Positions 1 through 10,211 of a stretch of 64,000 nucleotides of DNA are shown in pieces. The stretch spans positions 505,924 through 569,923 of the forward strand of contig NOKP01000030.1 of NCBI GenBank assembly GCA_002682825.1, written 5' to 3'. The stretch is from Neonectria sp. B-13. Lineage: Eukaryota; Ascomycota; Sordariomycetes; Hypocreales; Nectriaceae. The notes beneath the pieces were generated by a model. That model had not been told where the DNA came from and did no database searches. It saw only the letters and a program-made list of their open reading frames with translations. The position numbers were made by a program, and so were the translations under genes. Every line of letters begins with the position of its first letter. Within the stretch, counting starts at the first letter, position 1.

Positions 1-622
1 GGCGTAAAAGAGGAGAGAGGGATTGTCCATGGAGTTTAGATCGGAAAACACCCGCTGGACATCGAGAACGGGCATCCAGGGATAGATATGGCTGAAGAAC
101 AGAGAGGTGGCGGAATTCACCACGTCTGAAGGCGGCTTTTGCTCCATGATCCTCCCGGTCCGCAAGTATGTAGCGGCTGAGGGGTGATCCACCGTCTGTG
201 AATTGGAGGAGAAATTGCCATCGTTTTCGGTTCTCAGTTCTCGCCGAGGTTGCAAAGTATTAACACCGGCTGAAGCTAAAGAGATGGATTCCTGGATCGG
301 AGCAGCTTCTTCAGAGGCTTTTCGGAATGCCTGAATCTCTGATTCGAGCTGAACTGTCGTTGTAATTATTAGCCAGGCCAAGGGAGGTTCCCAGACGAGC
401 AGGCCTCGGAGAGATGTGACAAAACGAACCAATTTTGGCCTCAAGAACCTGCCGCTCCCCTCTGGGGAACCCTGGTTTTCGGCGGCCGAAGTACTCGCAT
501 CGCACCTGAGCATCATCACATGTTTGACAGGAGGGGTAGCGTCGATCGCATCGACTCTTTCGCCGCTTGCACCGCTCACACCTGGCCACACAAGGGTCAG
601 AGCCCGAGAAAGATGGAGTCAC
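1..622 (-). CDS. Zn2Cys6 transcription factor, 3' part outside the window
   Basis: Reads leftward from ATG 622 and runs off the left edge. Exon 1 (622-430) encodes a fungal Zn2Cys6 binuclear cluster: Cys15, Cys18, Cys25, Cys32, Cys35 and Cys42 with basic residues between Cys18 and Cys25 (CKRRKSRC). This is the usual DNA-binding motif of Gal4-type regulators. An intron at 429-354 (GT..CAG, with CTAAT before the acceptor) restores an open frame to base 1. That exon begins with a short acidic heptad-like stretch (VQLESEIQAF), as in the linker/dimerisation coiled coil of this family, and then reaches a segment typical of the start of the fungal middle homology region (HIYPWMPVLD). It diverges from the sugar transporter at 1345, so it may regulate that gene; this is inferred from position only. 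Confidence 0.85.
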
Positions 623-1344
623 TCAAGTCCGGGGAGAAGGAACTCACGACACGGAGGCCCTTGCAGGGGTTCCACCTGGGGAGACGGAACCTGCTCGGCC
701 TGGATCAGCACCTTGATGCATCCCGAACGTGTTCGGGCCATCAAACACCGAGCAGCGGGCAGGAAATGCACTGGAACATACCCACTATTCCAGTCAAGTG
801 ACGCTCGGGGCTCATGACAGAACTTTCTTTTCCCTGTCCTTCCGTTCTCTTGGGAAGATTGGTTGGAGGCTCTAGTGCAGAGAAGGTAAGTAATTGGGAC
901 GGAGGGTACGCCATCGGGGTATGTTATCCCTTTTAATACTTGTCAGCATATTGCTACTAGTCTCTTAGAGGACGTTGCGGGGCTAGGGGACGAGTCATGA
1001 GCCAACTAGCTCCTGACCTCGGCTCAACCAACTCCGACACCCAAAAATCATTGGTAGAGATGGAAGCGGGGAGCAGAAGAACAAATCGTCTGATGTTCGG
1101 GGGGGCAACTAGGACAGAGGTCTAGTCTGGGGTAGAATGTTGGGGTCCCGGGGAATGCGAAGACAAATCCTCTACGCGGGCGAGGATACGAACGAGACCT
1201 GGGGAGGTCAGCCGTAAATATAATATAGTCACAGATCCCTCCCCCGAAGGCTTCTTTTCTGCTCACTCAGTCCATCCAGCTTCAGAGAGAAGCACTTCGT
1301 TTCCAACACACCAACCGAACTCATCACTGAAGCCTGTACACAAC
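623..1344. promoter_or_regulatory. Divergent intergenic region between the regulator and the sugar transporter
   Basis: There is no convincing coding sequence here. The overlapping plus-strand ORFs near 416-817 are antisense shadows of the regulator's first exon. An AT-rich TATA-like stretch at about 1214-1227 lies roughly 120 nt upstream of the transporter ATG and is a plausible core promoter element. No defined operator was recognised. Confidence 0.4.
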
Positions 1345-3026
1345 ATGAAGTCTCGCGTCGCGGACATGGCGCCCAATGCTCAAGGCGAAGTAGCTGATGA
1401 GCTGGCCCCGAGGATGCCAGAGTCGCGCCTTGACACAAAGCATTGGTGGCGGCATAAGAACCTTCGGGCTCTCAATTTATGGATGCTGATTCCTCTGCTG
1501 TCCATCTTCTGCCAGGGGTAAGTCTGTTAGCGTTTTGCCTCATTGTGCAAGTCATTGTCGGCGGGTTTGGGCTCTCAAAGTTTTCACATATGCAGTCATT
1601 TTGTGCTAACCTGCCATCTTCTCCAACTAGTTTCGATGGCTCAATGATGAACGGTCTTCAGTCCGTGTCCAATTGGCAATCATACTTTGGAACTCCCAGA
1701 GGCGCTACCCTCGGCATCTTCAACGCGGCGTATCCCCTCGGCGGTGTCATCGGCGTCTTCTTCATCTCCCCCCTGGCTGACCGCTGGGGGCGACGAATGG
1801 GTGTCGGAGTCGGCGCTGCCGTCTGCTGTATCGGAGCGGCCCTCCAGGCTGGAGCCATTAATATCGCCATGTTTGTCGTCTCCCGAATGATCATCGGTGT
1901 CGGGAGTGTTCTCCTCGCCGGTGTTGGTGCACCATATATCACGGAAATCGCCCACCCGAAACAGCGAAGCACAGCGACCGCGCTCTTCTTGACCTTTTAT
2001 TCGTTGGGCTCCGTCACCGCCGGTTGGTGCACCTTCGGAACGTTCCGTATCGATGGGTCGGCTTCGTGGCGCATCCCGTCTGCCCTCCAGGGGCTGCCGT
2101 CGGTCATCCAGCTAGCTTTAGTCTGGTTTGTTCCGGAGTCCCCCAGATGGCTCGTCAGCAAGGGCCGTCGAGAAGAGGCCCTTGACATGTTGACAACGTA
2201 TCACGGCGAGGGCGACGCCAGCGACCCTCTCGTCGTGTTCGAATATAACGAGATCATCACTGCGCTCGATGCGGAGAAGGAGGTGGCGCAGGGATCCCTC
2301 GTCGGCGCCATGAAGGAATTCATTGTTCCCAATGGAAACAGGAGGCGATTGCTCATCATGATCTGGGCCGCCATTTGCTCCCAGATGTCCGGAAATGCCT
2401 TCGTCTCGTACTACCTGTCCCCTATCCTGAGCTCGGTTGGATTGAAGTCGGACCTCCAGCAGACGCTCATCAATGCCACCTCGCAAATGGTATCTTGGTT
2501 CTCCGCCTTATACTTTGCAACCCTACCCCAAAAGCTTGGCCGACGAACCCTCTTCCTCTGGTCCTTGGGCTTCATCTGGGTCATCGACATTGCCATCACT
2601 GCGGGAAGCGCCATGTTCGCCAAGGACAGTAACAATAAGGCCGCTGGATACGCCGTTGTTGTCCTACTCTACCTGTTCTCCCCCGCCTACAATCTAGGTT
2701 TCAATGGCAACTTAGGTCTCTATATCCCTGAGATCCTTCCGTTCCGCCTCCGTACTCGAGGTCTGGCAATCTTCTACTTCACCCAATTCTGCTTCATGAT
2801 CCTTTCCACCTTTGCCGTTCCGGTCGGACTTCAGAATATTCACTGGCGCTTATACATCATCTTCGTCGCTTGGGTCATGGTTGAGTTTATAGGTGTATAC
2901 TTCTTATTCCCCGAGACTAAGGGTCCCTCGCTCGAGGATATCGCGATTATTTTCGATGGACAAAAGGGAAAGGATGTTGAGGGAGATGCTGATCATGTTG
3001 AGAAGAAGGCTTCGCTAGCCTCTTAA
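1345..3026 (+). CDS. MFS sugar transporter (hexose/lactose-permease-like)
   Basis: Join 1345-1517 and 1631-3026; 522 residues. The intron at 1518-1630 (GTAAGT..CTAG) joins the N-terminal segment ending FCQG to FDGSMMNGLQ, the first-helix signature of fungal sugar porters. An ATG at 1479 lies inside exon 1 in another frame and is not the start. Sugar-porter marks are visible: the loop DRWGRRMGV between helices 2 and 3, PESPRWLVSKGR after helix 6, and PETKGPSLEDI after helix 12. Length and about 12 hydrophobic segments fit the family; it should act as a proton-linked sugar permease in the plasma membrane. The substrate cannot be read from the sequence. The SMMNGLQ form is common among lactose-permease-like porters. 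The neighbouring Zn2Cys6 gene may control it. Confidence 0.92.
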
Positions 3027-3393
3027 CTAGGTATAAAGCAAGGATCTACCCTGGCAAGTCGCTCCAGCCTTTGGATAAAACTTAGTTGCAGCGCTTAATG
3101 CTCACTTACCTTGATCAACTACCTCGCACCATGTTCTATAACTTACTTGGAAGGAAGACTAGCGCGATTCAAGGTGTGCATGCAAGCTGCTAACTGGTAT
3201 ATTGGGTGATATGGAGAATGGCGAGCAAGATCGACTTGCGCATTAGGTGACTGTTGTTAAATTCCAAGGATGTTGCGTTGACCGCCGACGGGAAATAAAA
3301 CGAGGCGCCAGCGCTTTAAACAACTATCAACTACTAAAAGCAACACGATGATATATAACTATCAGATCAATAGTTTCTATCCCTATACTCCCT
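3027..3393. other. Convergent 3' intergenic region
   Basis: Lies between the stops of the sugar transporter and the RelA/SpoT-like gene. An AATAAA at 3294-3299 on the plus strand may serve transporter mRNA 3'-end formation. Nothing else was recognised. Confidence 0.35.
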
Positions 3394-4854
3394 CTATGTA
3401 GTCCTAAGCTTAGTCTTCGGGAACTCGTTACCCTTCATAACACGTGCCATACCAAGTGCAATATAACGCTGTTTACCAATCACAAGCTGTCCCCATAACA
3501 GGTTGATACTTTTAGCGTCCTTATCCTGCAGAACTTTACTCATATGCTTTTTCAATAGAGTATCATTCTTCTGTTCCGTAGGGAGTTCACTGAAGGCATG
3601 TTCCAAAATCTGTGCTCGAATGCTAAGCTGATGACTTTCCTCACAAAGCCTGAAATCAAGATTGAGATTCTCATGGAAGAATGGATTGGCTGTTCGATCC
3701 TTCCCAAGTTCTTTTTCTTTAAATAAAGAAAAGAGGATCGACTGAATAATTGGGGACTCGATCGCTTGTTGATGAGGGTTCCAAGTCTCGAGCCATTGTC
3801 CCAAAGCGGCCGGATTGCTGATGTTGAAATGTTGGGTGACGTCGAAGAGCTTTGGAAGCATATCAAAGCCGTATTCGCCAGCCTCTAAGAGTTGGGGTCC
3901 CAAAGCCTTTCGCAAAAAGGCTCCGAGCTCAAAGAAGGTGTCGAAAGGCCGGCGCGGTGTCGCAATTCGGTTGTCCATTGACATTTTAAGCTGACCAAGC
4001 ATAATCTCTCCTGTGCGCATGAGACCGTTGATCCCATCAAGCATCCGCTGTTCGTCCTCCGACAACTTGTCGTTGAGGGTCTTGTATGCCAAATCATGAT
4101 TGACCTCCGACCAAGCGTGCATGAGAAGTGACGCGACCTGAATTTCAATCATAGGACTCTCTCGCAGGTCCTGGTCAGGAGAGTATTCCTCTGTCCGCTT
4201 GAGTCGAACGCGCAAATGGGTAGCGCGGTATCCGGCAAACTGATTTTTGTAGTTCGACTGATGCTGATCAGAGTCCGATGAACGAGCTTGTGCTTCATAT
4301 CCATTGGGATCTGTGGGATGCTCCTTGACGCCTTCGAAATGAAAAAGGTTCTGGATGATATTGACTGCTTCAGGGCCTTGACTGGGGAAATACAACGCCA
4401 CTCGTACGCCACAAAGGTCGGCCAAGTCCTGGCTGATGTCTTCCATGCTGCCGTATGATTTTCTGGATGGTTTGTCGAGTGAATTATTGAGTCGATTGTC
4501 GAGAGAAATGGTGGTCTTGCTTCTTTCATTATTTCTTTGAATGAGCTTCTTAAGGAGTGAACCAGGAGCTTTGGCGCGGGATGTGATTATGGCGGGTATG
4601 GCATTGTCGACCAGAGCTTGATGACATTGATCTTCGACCAGTGTGGCAGTTTCAGCGTAGAGGCCATAATCATTCTCATAATTGGCGAGAAAAGTTTGAA
4701 TATACTTGTTTGGTTTTGCAGACTTTGCGTACATTTGGCTGGAAGTCTGCTCTGTGGGAAACTTGGCATCGTTTGAGTTGTATGCATGGTGTGAGTTCTG
4801 CGCTGGACTTTTCAAATTGAATGGGCCAGCATTGCCTGGGCTGTAATAAGACAT
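3394..4854 (-). CDS. RelA/SpoT-domain protein (putative alarmone-synthetase-like nucleotide pyrophosphokinase)
   Basis: Uninterrupted 486-codon ORF. Residues about 50-265 carry the motif series of the RelA/SpoT synthetase domain (PF04607). SRAKAPGSLLKK at 92-103 matches the basic substrate loop. D146 in DLCGVRVALYF matches the metal-binding Asp in the D-x-x-G-x-R motif. GYRATHLRVRL follows at 208. E237 in EIQVASLLMHAWSEVNHD (to 254) matches the second catalytic acid and helix. These residues look intact, so an active ATP-dependent pyrophosphate transfer is plausible. No HD hydrolase, TGS or ACT domain is present, so it resembles a small alarmone synthetase with a long fungal-specific C-terminal region (about 270-486). 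The N-terminal 45 residues are Asn/Ser/Gln-rich and look disordered. The acceptor nucleotide and physiological role are unknown. Confidence 0.8.
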   Translation of the reverse strand: MSYYSPGNAGPFNLKSPAQNSHHAYNSNDAKFPTEQTSSQMYAKSAKPNKYIQTFLANYENDYGLYAETATLVEDQCHQALVDNAIPAIITSRAKAPGSLLKKLIQRNNERSKTTISLDNRLNNSLDKPSRKSYGSMEDISQDLADLCGVRVALYFPSQGPEAVNIIQNLFHFEGVKEHPTDPNGYEAQARSSDSDQHQSNYKNQFAGYRATHLRVRLKRTEEYSPDQDLRESPMIEIQVASLLMHAWSEVNHDLAYKTLNDKLSEDEQRMLDGINGLMRTGEIMLGQLKMSMDNRIATPRRPFDTFFELGAFLRKALGPQLLEAGEYGFDMLPKLFDVTQHFNISNPAALGQWLETWNPHQQAIESPIIQSILFSLFKEKELGKDRTANPFFHENLNLDFRLCEESHQLSIRAQILEHAFSELPTEQKNDTLLKKHMSKVLQDKDAKSINLLWGQLVIGKQRYIALGMARVMKGNEFPKTKLRTT

Positions 4855-5243
4855 TATGTTGAGCTTGACTGTGAAGGGGCTGTGAGGAACAACGGCAAAG
4901 GCAACAGGAGAGAAACACGGATAGATAAATCAACTTTGTTCAACCGCACTGGAATACCCAGCTGAAAATTGGATGTGGGGTCACGCATCTCAGTTTGTGT
5001 GTATACACATAGTACAGGGGTTGCCACCTTGCATACCAATAGTCACAAATACCTAGTCTAGTTCCAGACTTTCCACCTGGCACACCAATAGTCTCTTATA
5101 GTTCCGGGGTTTCCCTTGGCATATCAATAGTCTAAAATAGTTTCCTATTCTCCACCGTTCTAGACCCAGTGATGCCGCGTTCACCCTGCATTTGAATATG
5201 AGCCTTTCCCGCCTCTCTTCCCAAACTACGTATACTAGCAACA
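4855..5243. promoter_or_regulatory. Divergent intergenic region; imperfect short direct repeats
   Basis: Separates the leftward RelA/SpoT-like gene from the rightward MACPF-like gene. Between 5032 and 5150 a short unit resembling ACCAATAGTCnnnnnTA recurs three times (about 5034, 5084 and 5124), with related text between. These could be binding sites or a decayed minisatellite. No coding sequence is evident. Confidence 0.35.
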
Positions 5244-6278
5244 ATGGCCGTCTCGGGAACCGCCAATACGACTAGGCTGGCCCCTCTAACAGCCGACACC
5301 CTCGACCCCGATGAATTCGACCCGCTCATCCCCCGTGTGGCCCAACAGGCCATGGCCAGGTCAACGATCCGGCTTCCCTGGCAGCCCCGTGTCCTGCCAC
5401 TGGGCATGTTCTTCCGATCGGCGGCCACGACCAAGGCCAATGGCGGCGGCAATCCGTTTACCCTGCAGTCAGCATTTGATCCAGATTCCCTAAGCTCGGC
5501 GCGCGTCGTCTTCACGGCATACGATGGCAGCGGCAGATTCAGGTCGTCCGAGGTCATGAGCTCCTCTGCATCGACCGATCACCTCAGTGTTGGCGTCGGT
5601 GTCGGCGTTGACCTGGTCTTTCTTGAAGCAAGCGTCTCGGTGCACTATGACAGAGACGTGATGGAAAACAAGGACTCAAACAAGGTCTCTGTCACCACGA
5701 GTTACCGCGCCGGCTCGGTAGCATTTGCCCACCCGCCCGAGCTCTCGGCGGATGCATTCCAGGTTCTAATTCGGCATGGCGTCGACGAGTTCAAGGCTGT
5801 ATTCGGCGATTACTACGTTGGCGGCTACCGAATCGGAGGTGACGCCTCGGTCCTCTTTAGCACGAATGCGAGTTCTCGCAGCGAGACGGAGACGAAAAGT
5901 GTCAACATCAGTGTTGAGTCGTGCTTCGGCGACTACCACGAGGAGGAGTCGACGAGCACAATGAGCACGGAGCAGCAACAAGACGTGCGCGTCAGTGCAT
6001 ACTCGACGATTGAGCAAGTCTTCATTACGGACACGGTGCAGAAGGGCACGACGAGGTTCCAGGCCGCAGTCGAGCAGGGGAGAGGGATCCACAAACGCGC
6101 ACAGGGGTTGGATGATAGCGTGGCCAAAGTGCTGAAGGAGGTTAGAGTGAGAGAGGGGAGGCTGCTGAACCAGGGGCAGTGTGCTCAGCTGTGCGAGCGG
6201 GCCGTGGTTGTGGAGCTTTTGCTGATGCCGGTGGAATGTCTGCGACAGGTGCGGTATTGGACAATTGCATGTAAGTAA
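5244..6278 (+). CDS. MACPF-like (perforin-superfamily-like) protein, 344 aa
   Basis: Single open exon from ATG 5244 (good context, ACAATGG). Residues about 85-250 look like a MACPF-type fold: a Gly/Val-rich beta segment after SSASTDHLSVG, then a segment around residue 190 (EFKAVFGDYYVGGYRIGGD) resembling the family signature in which a helix is followed by F/Y-G-T-H-Y/F and a Gly turn, and then Ser/Thr-rich amphipathic stretches. There is no signal peptide. The next gene contains a related segment, so the two may act together; this is inference. The 3' end is uncertain. A perfect donor GTAAGT overlaps the final codons (6270-6275). Splicing to an AG at 6341-6342 would replace the last residues and extend the frame to a stop at 6487-6489. 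Family assignment rests on motif resemblance only. Confidence 0.6.
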   Translation: MAVSGTANTTRLAPLTADTLDPDEFDPLIPRVAQQAMARSTIRLPWQPRVLPLGMFFRSAATTKANGGGNPFTLQSAFDPDSLSSARVVFTAYDGSGRFRSSEVMSSSASTDHLSVGVGVGVDLVFLEASVSVHYDRDVMENKDSNKVSVTTSYRAGSVAFAHPPELSADAFQVLIRHGVDEFKAVFGDYYVGGYRIGGDASVLFSTNASSRSETETKSVNISVESCFGDYHEEESTSTMSTEQQQDVRVSAYSTIEQVFITDTVQKGTTRFQAAVEQGRGIHKRAQGLDDSVAKVLKEVRVREGRLLNQGQCAQLCERAVVVELLLMPVECLRQVRYWTIACK

Positions 6279-6587
6279 ACGCCGAGGTATCATTTCACAT
6301 GTCATTTTACCTGTCGATATGAAAAGCTTGCCTGTATTCGTAGACTGCCTTGTAACTAGACTGACTACCCATGCCCCCATCGATAGTCTAGTGGACCAGA
6401 GTCCGAAATGGAACGCTGTAATTAACGTATCTGGCCAAGTGAAATCCAGCCTGCGGAACACCGCGTATGATAGTGATTCAACACTTTAGATCGACTAAAA
6501 GATGACAAGTCCCCCTCTCTGGATTTACACCTCCGTGTCTATTTCGTCGCATCATCACATCCAGCTTCTGCCTCCCGTCACATCACC

Positions 6588-9500
6588 ATGGCTCTGCTTC
6601 TTGCGCCCTATAACAATGGCATGCGCCTTGGTATGTCTCTTCTTCCCCGCACTATTAACAGCATAACCAGTCTACTAATTACCGGGTTACAGGCCAAGGG
6701 TAGGTTTCGTAACCCCCCCAACCCCGTTCCGTATAATTGACGCTTCAGCTTCAACTCGTACACACAGCAAATCTGCATTGACGACGCCGTCGTCATCGAC
6801 CCCGACCGCGTGGACAACGCAGTCACCAACGATGGCTTCACCATGCGCGAGCTTCGCCATGCCATTGGCGCCCGCGCCGGTGACGAGGACGACTACGACC
6901 AGGATGACCCGCTTCCTCTTCCTCGGTCTCAGCCACAAGTCGCTCCTGTCGCTACCACTTCGACGGCTGACGTCCCAGCTAAGACACCGCCCATGATAGG
7001 CCCTGCGCCTCCAACGCCCCTTGACAGCATGGCCATCCAGCTGACCCAAGACGTCAAGACGGTCAGCAAGCTCGTCGAGGAAATCGCCAAGCTGGAGGCT
7101 ACCATTGAGGAGGCTGCCGAGCCTGCCAGCGAGGCCATTAAGAAAGACGCTCTGCTGCTGGAGAAGAAGCGCATGCGCCTTGCTCGGCTCAAGTTGACTG
7201 GAGCTGGCCTCAAATCCGCGGATCCACGGGGTGCTGCGCGGCAGCTTTCCCAGCGTGGACCGAGCCAGATTGTCTCGTATAGTTCGCGCTTCGTGAACAA
7301 AATTAGGTGTGTTTATTCTTGGTGTTTTGGAGCCTTTCCGTAAACAGATCCGTGGCTTAATGTTTAAAGTGAAATCACCGAAGACATGAACATCTCCGGC
7401 TCCCTCTCCATCAAGTACGGCGCCATCGGCGGCTCAGGCAAGGGCTCTTTCGTCGACTCGGACAAGTTCAAGGAGAGCGATCTCAACTTCTTCATCAGCG
7501 TCAAGGTAATCAACCAGAGCATCAACATCAAGGATGCCCTTGTTTTCCAGGGCATTCCCTCTGTGGGCAGTGGCGAATTCCGTGACGTCTTTGGCGACTG
7601 TTTCATCTCCGGGTTCCTCGAGGGTGGCGAGTTCAATGCCGTGGTGAGCATGAAGGTCATCAACAAGGACAAGCGCATGGCCGTCAAGGCCGAGTAAGTT
7701 GAACATGTCTTTCGGTTCTGTATGTGCTGGACTGACATTAGCAGAGCCGAAATCGCTTTAAGCGCTGGAGGTGCTGATATTAAAGCAACCGCTGATGTGA
7801 ATATGAACAAGTCCAACTTTTCGTCACAGACGGAGACGACGATCCAGGTTGGCTGGTCTGGAGGCGGACACATCAAGCCGAGTACGCTTCGACATCTCCC
7901 TTCGGTTTTTCTTTGAAATTTATCTGACGCCATTGCAGTGGACCAGCCGTGGACGATCCAGACGTTGATGGAGACGGCGGCCAGGTTTCATGACCTCGTC
8001 GCCACCACCCCCCAGCGAACCTAGTAAGTGTCGTCGTTTCATCTTCAGCTTTTGCAGCTAACCAGCCCTCTAGTGCGATCCTCACCAAATACGAGTCCCT
8101 TCGCAGCTACATGGCGCTGAAGCCTCCGGGAATGAGCCCCATAGGCTACGAAAACGCAGCCATCTACACCAACGCCCTCCTGGACGCCTATATGGACTAC
8201 AAGAACGTAAGCTACATTCATCATCCCATCTGAATTACCTTGGCCCAGTTTTGCTGATTCAGACAGATTTACCGTACCCTCGGGTCAAACATGTTCGACA
8301 TCCAAGCTGGCACTAAGAAGTTCATAGACTGGCCTAAGCCAGCCGAGCCCTCCGAATCGAAAAAGTTGGCTGATGGCACCACCCTCACCCTCACCAACGA
8401 CGTCTCCCGTTTCGATACGAGCGTTGAAGACCTTGACCTCGCCCGCCGTGCCTGCCGCTTCCAGATGATCAAGATCGTCAAGGAGGTTGATGAAATCGCG
8501 AAACGCCCAGACTTTGCGGCCGACGAGAAACGCGCCGAGGCCTTTCAGAGCGCCATTGCCTTCCGGCAGCGTCTCCCCCTCGTCAAGGACAAGGAAAAGC
8601 TGCCCCATCTCAAGATCTTTGGTACCGATGTTCGCTACCCGGATTTGCTGGAGCGTGTCGACGGCAACGGCGTGACAGACATAGAGGCCGCCAAGGCGTC
8701 GAGCTATGCTGCCGATCAACCCGACGTCAGTGAGTTCCAGAGGCTCGCTCCCATGGTCGGCTCGGCGCATGGCACACTGTTCTGCAACTTGGACTTCGTC
8801 AAGCCCGACTTCAGCCTGCGCTCCGTCACTGTCAACATGAACGGCGGCGTGGTTGCCGGAGTCAGCGTCCGATACGCCAACGGCCTCTTGGCGGCCGTGG
8901 GCACCGTCGGAGGCGACCGCAAGATACCACTTACAGTCCACCCCGAGCAGGGCGAGAAGATCATCGCTTGCTCCATCGAGACGGGCCGCGTCAAGGGCGA
9001 GACCAATGCTTCGATCCGCGTGACTGCGCTGCGGCTTTACACCAACCGCGGGCCTGACCTCCTGGGCAACGCCGAAGACTGGGCACCCGCTGTCAATGGG
9101 GAGAGTGTTCGTGGGGGAATCCGGTTCGAGGGCCTCGCCATGAAGCACTATGACCCACTGCTCGTCAACGCCCATGTAAAGGGCTTCTGGGGCTACGGCG
9201 TCACGACATCACGCTTGACTCCTCAGAGTGGAATCTTTCGTCTGGCCCCGATCTGGGGTAACAAAGAGGTACGGGGTTTCCCTTGTGTATCTCTCCATCA
9301 ACACCTGCTAACTTATATAGAGCACCTCCCCTACAGTGGGTGAACCCGTCGACGATACCGTCGACCCGTCCACCATCGTCACCGACCCTGAGGAGTTGTT
9401 TGTGAGCGGCACCGGCCATCTTGGTTGGACAGACATTCTACCTGGCCGCCGTGGCGTCTTCGAGCACAGGTTTGCCAAGCCGTTGCCTATAGTCCCTACA

Positions 9501-10211
9501 GTTATCTATGGCTTTCGCCTCATTGATGTTGCTCCCACCAACTCCCCTCGTGTCAGCCTGAGTCTCCCATCTGTCTCGGAATCGGGTTTCACACTGTCAC
9601 TCAAGTCGTCCCTACACCCCACGGCAAACCTTGAAGCCAACGTTATGGTCTTGCCCAACGGCAAAATACCCTTTCAGCATGGCTACGTCGACGCCAGCGA
9701 TGCCCCTGGCGGGCGTACGGCAACACAAAATGCAACCATCTCTGTCATCTTCGCCAAGCCCTTCAAGGCTCCGCCAAAGGTGTATACGTGGTTCACAGAA
9801 ATATCACAACCGCGAGGCCACCGCAGCCTTAAGACATTCATTACCAACGTCTCAGCCCACGGAATGACAGTCAACATCAATACGTGGGAGAACCGTGAGT
9901 TTGAGGACGCCCGTGTCGCGTGGTTGGCTTGGCCAGTCGAGTATGACGGTAAGACGATTAAGGCGGGGAATAGCGAGTTTCACCAAGACCAGGGGCCGGC
10001 CGAGGGGCTATGGTATGGAGGGAGCTTCAGCAGAGATCCAAAGGTGTTTTGTGGAATCAATTTCATAGACTTTTATGAGTCTCCGAACATCTCTTTGCGG
10101 ATGTTTGCAATGCATAACCTGGCAACCAAAGATAAGCTGAAGTGGCATGGAGGGAGGCTTCAAGATACAGTTATGGAAAGGATAGGTTTTTGCTGGATTG
10201 GAGTTGAGTAA
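6588..10211 (+). CDS. Large MACPF-like protein with C-terminal H-type-lectin-like repeats, 1059 aa
   Basis: Nine exons: 6588-6630, 6693-6699, 6749-7306, 7370-7693, 7745-7881, 7939-8023, 8074-8206, 8267-9268 and 9321-10211 (3180 nt including the stop). Frame continuity at all eight junctions supports the model. The N-terminus is conserved-looking (GMRLGQGFNSYTQQ), followed by a Pro-rich linker and a charged coiled coil (about 95-160). A MACPF-like module follows at about 190-330: NISGSLSIKYG, SDLNFFISVKVINQ, then EFRDVFGDCFISGFLEGGEF, which parallels the upstream protein. A helical middle region follows. The last 300 residues hold at least two H-type-lectin-like beta-sandwich repeats (PF09458-like), each with a V-F-x-x-P-F/L core and a closing x-WLAWP-type strand. 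There is no signal peptide. A carbohydrate-binding membrane-active or defence role is inferred, not shown. Intron 4 ends in a tandem TAG/CAG acceptor (see findings). Confidence 0.65.
6693..6699 (+). other. 7-nt internal micro-exon of the large MACPF-like gene
   Basis: The seven bases GCCAAGG are flanked by CTACTAAT..TTACAG upstream and GTAGGT downstream. Including them keeps the frame between exon 1 (ending CTT G) and exon 3, giving Leu-Gly-Gln-Gly-Phe-Asn. Leaving them out shifts the frame. Confidence 0.75.

Noticed and set aside
416..817. 133-codon plus-strand ORF
   Set aside because: Runs antisense to the first exon of the Zn2Cys6 gene; its composition is that of a shadow frame and it has no recognisable protein.
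5766..6461. 231-codon minus-strand ORF
   Set aside because: Antisense to the first MACPF-like gene, rich in His/Leu/Arg from reversed codons, with no domain pattern.
8285..9175. 296-codon minus-strand ORF
   Set aside because: Antisense to exon 8 of the large MACPF-like gene. The plus frame is continuous with the spliced product and the minus frame shows only GC-rich shadow composition.
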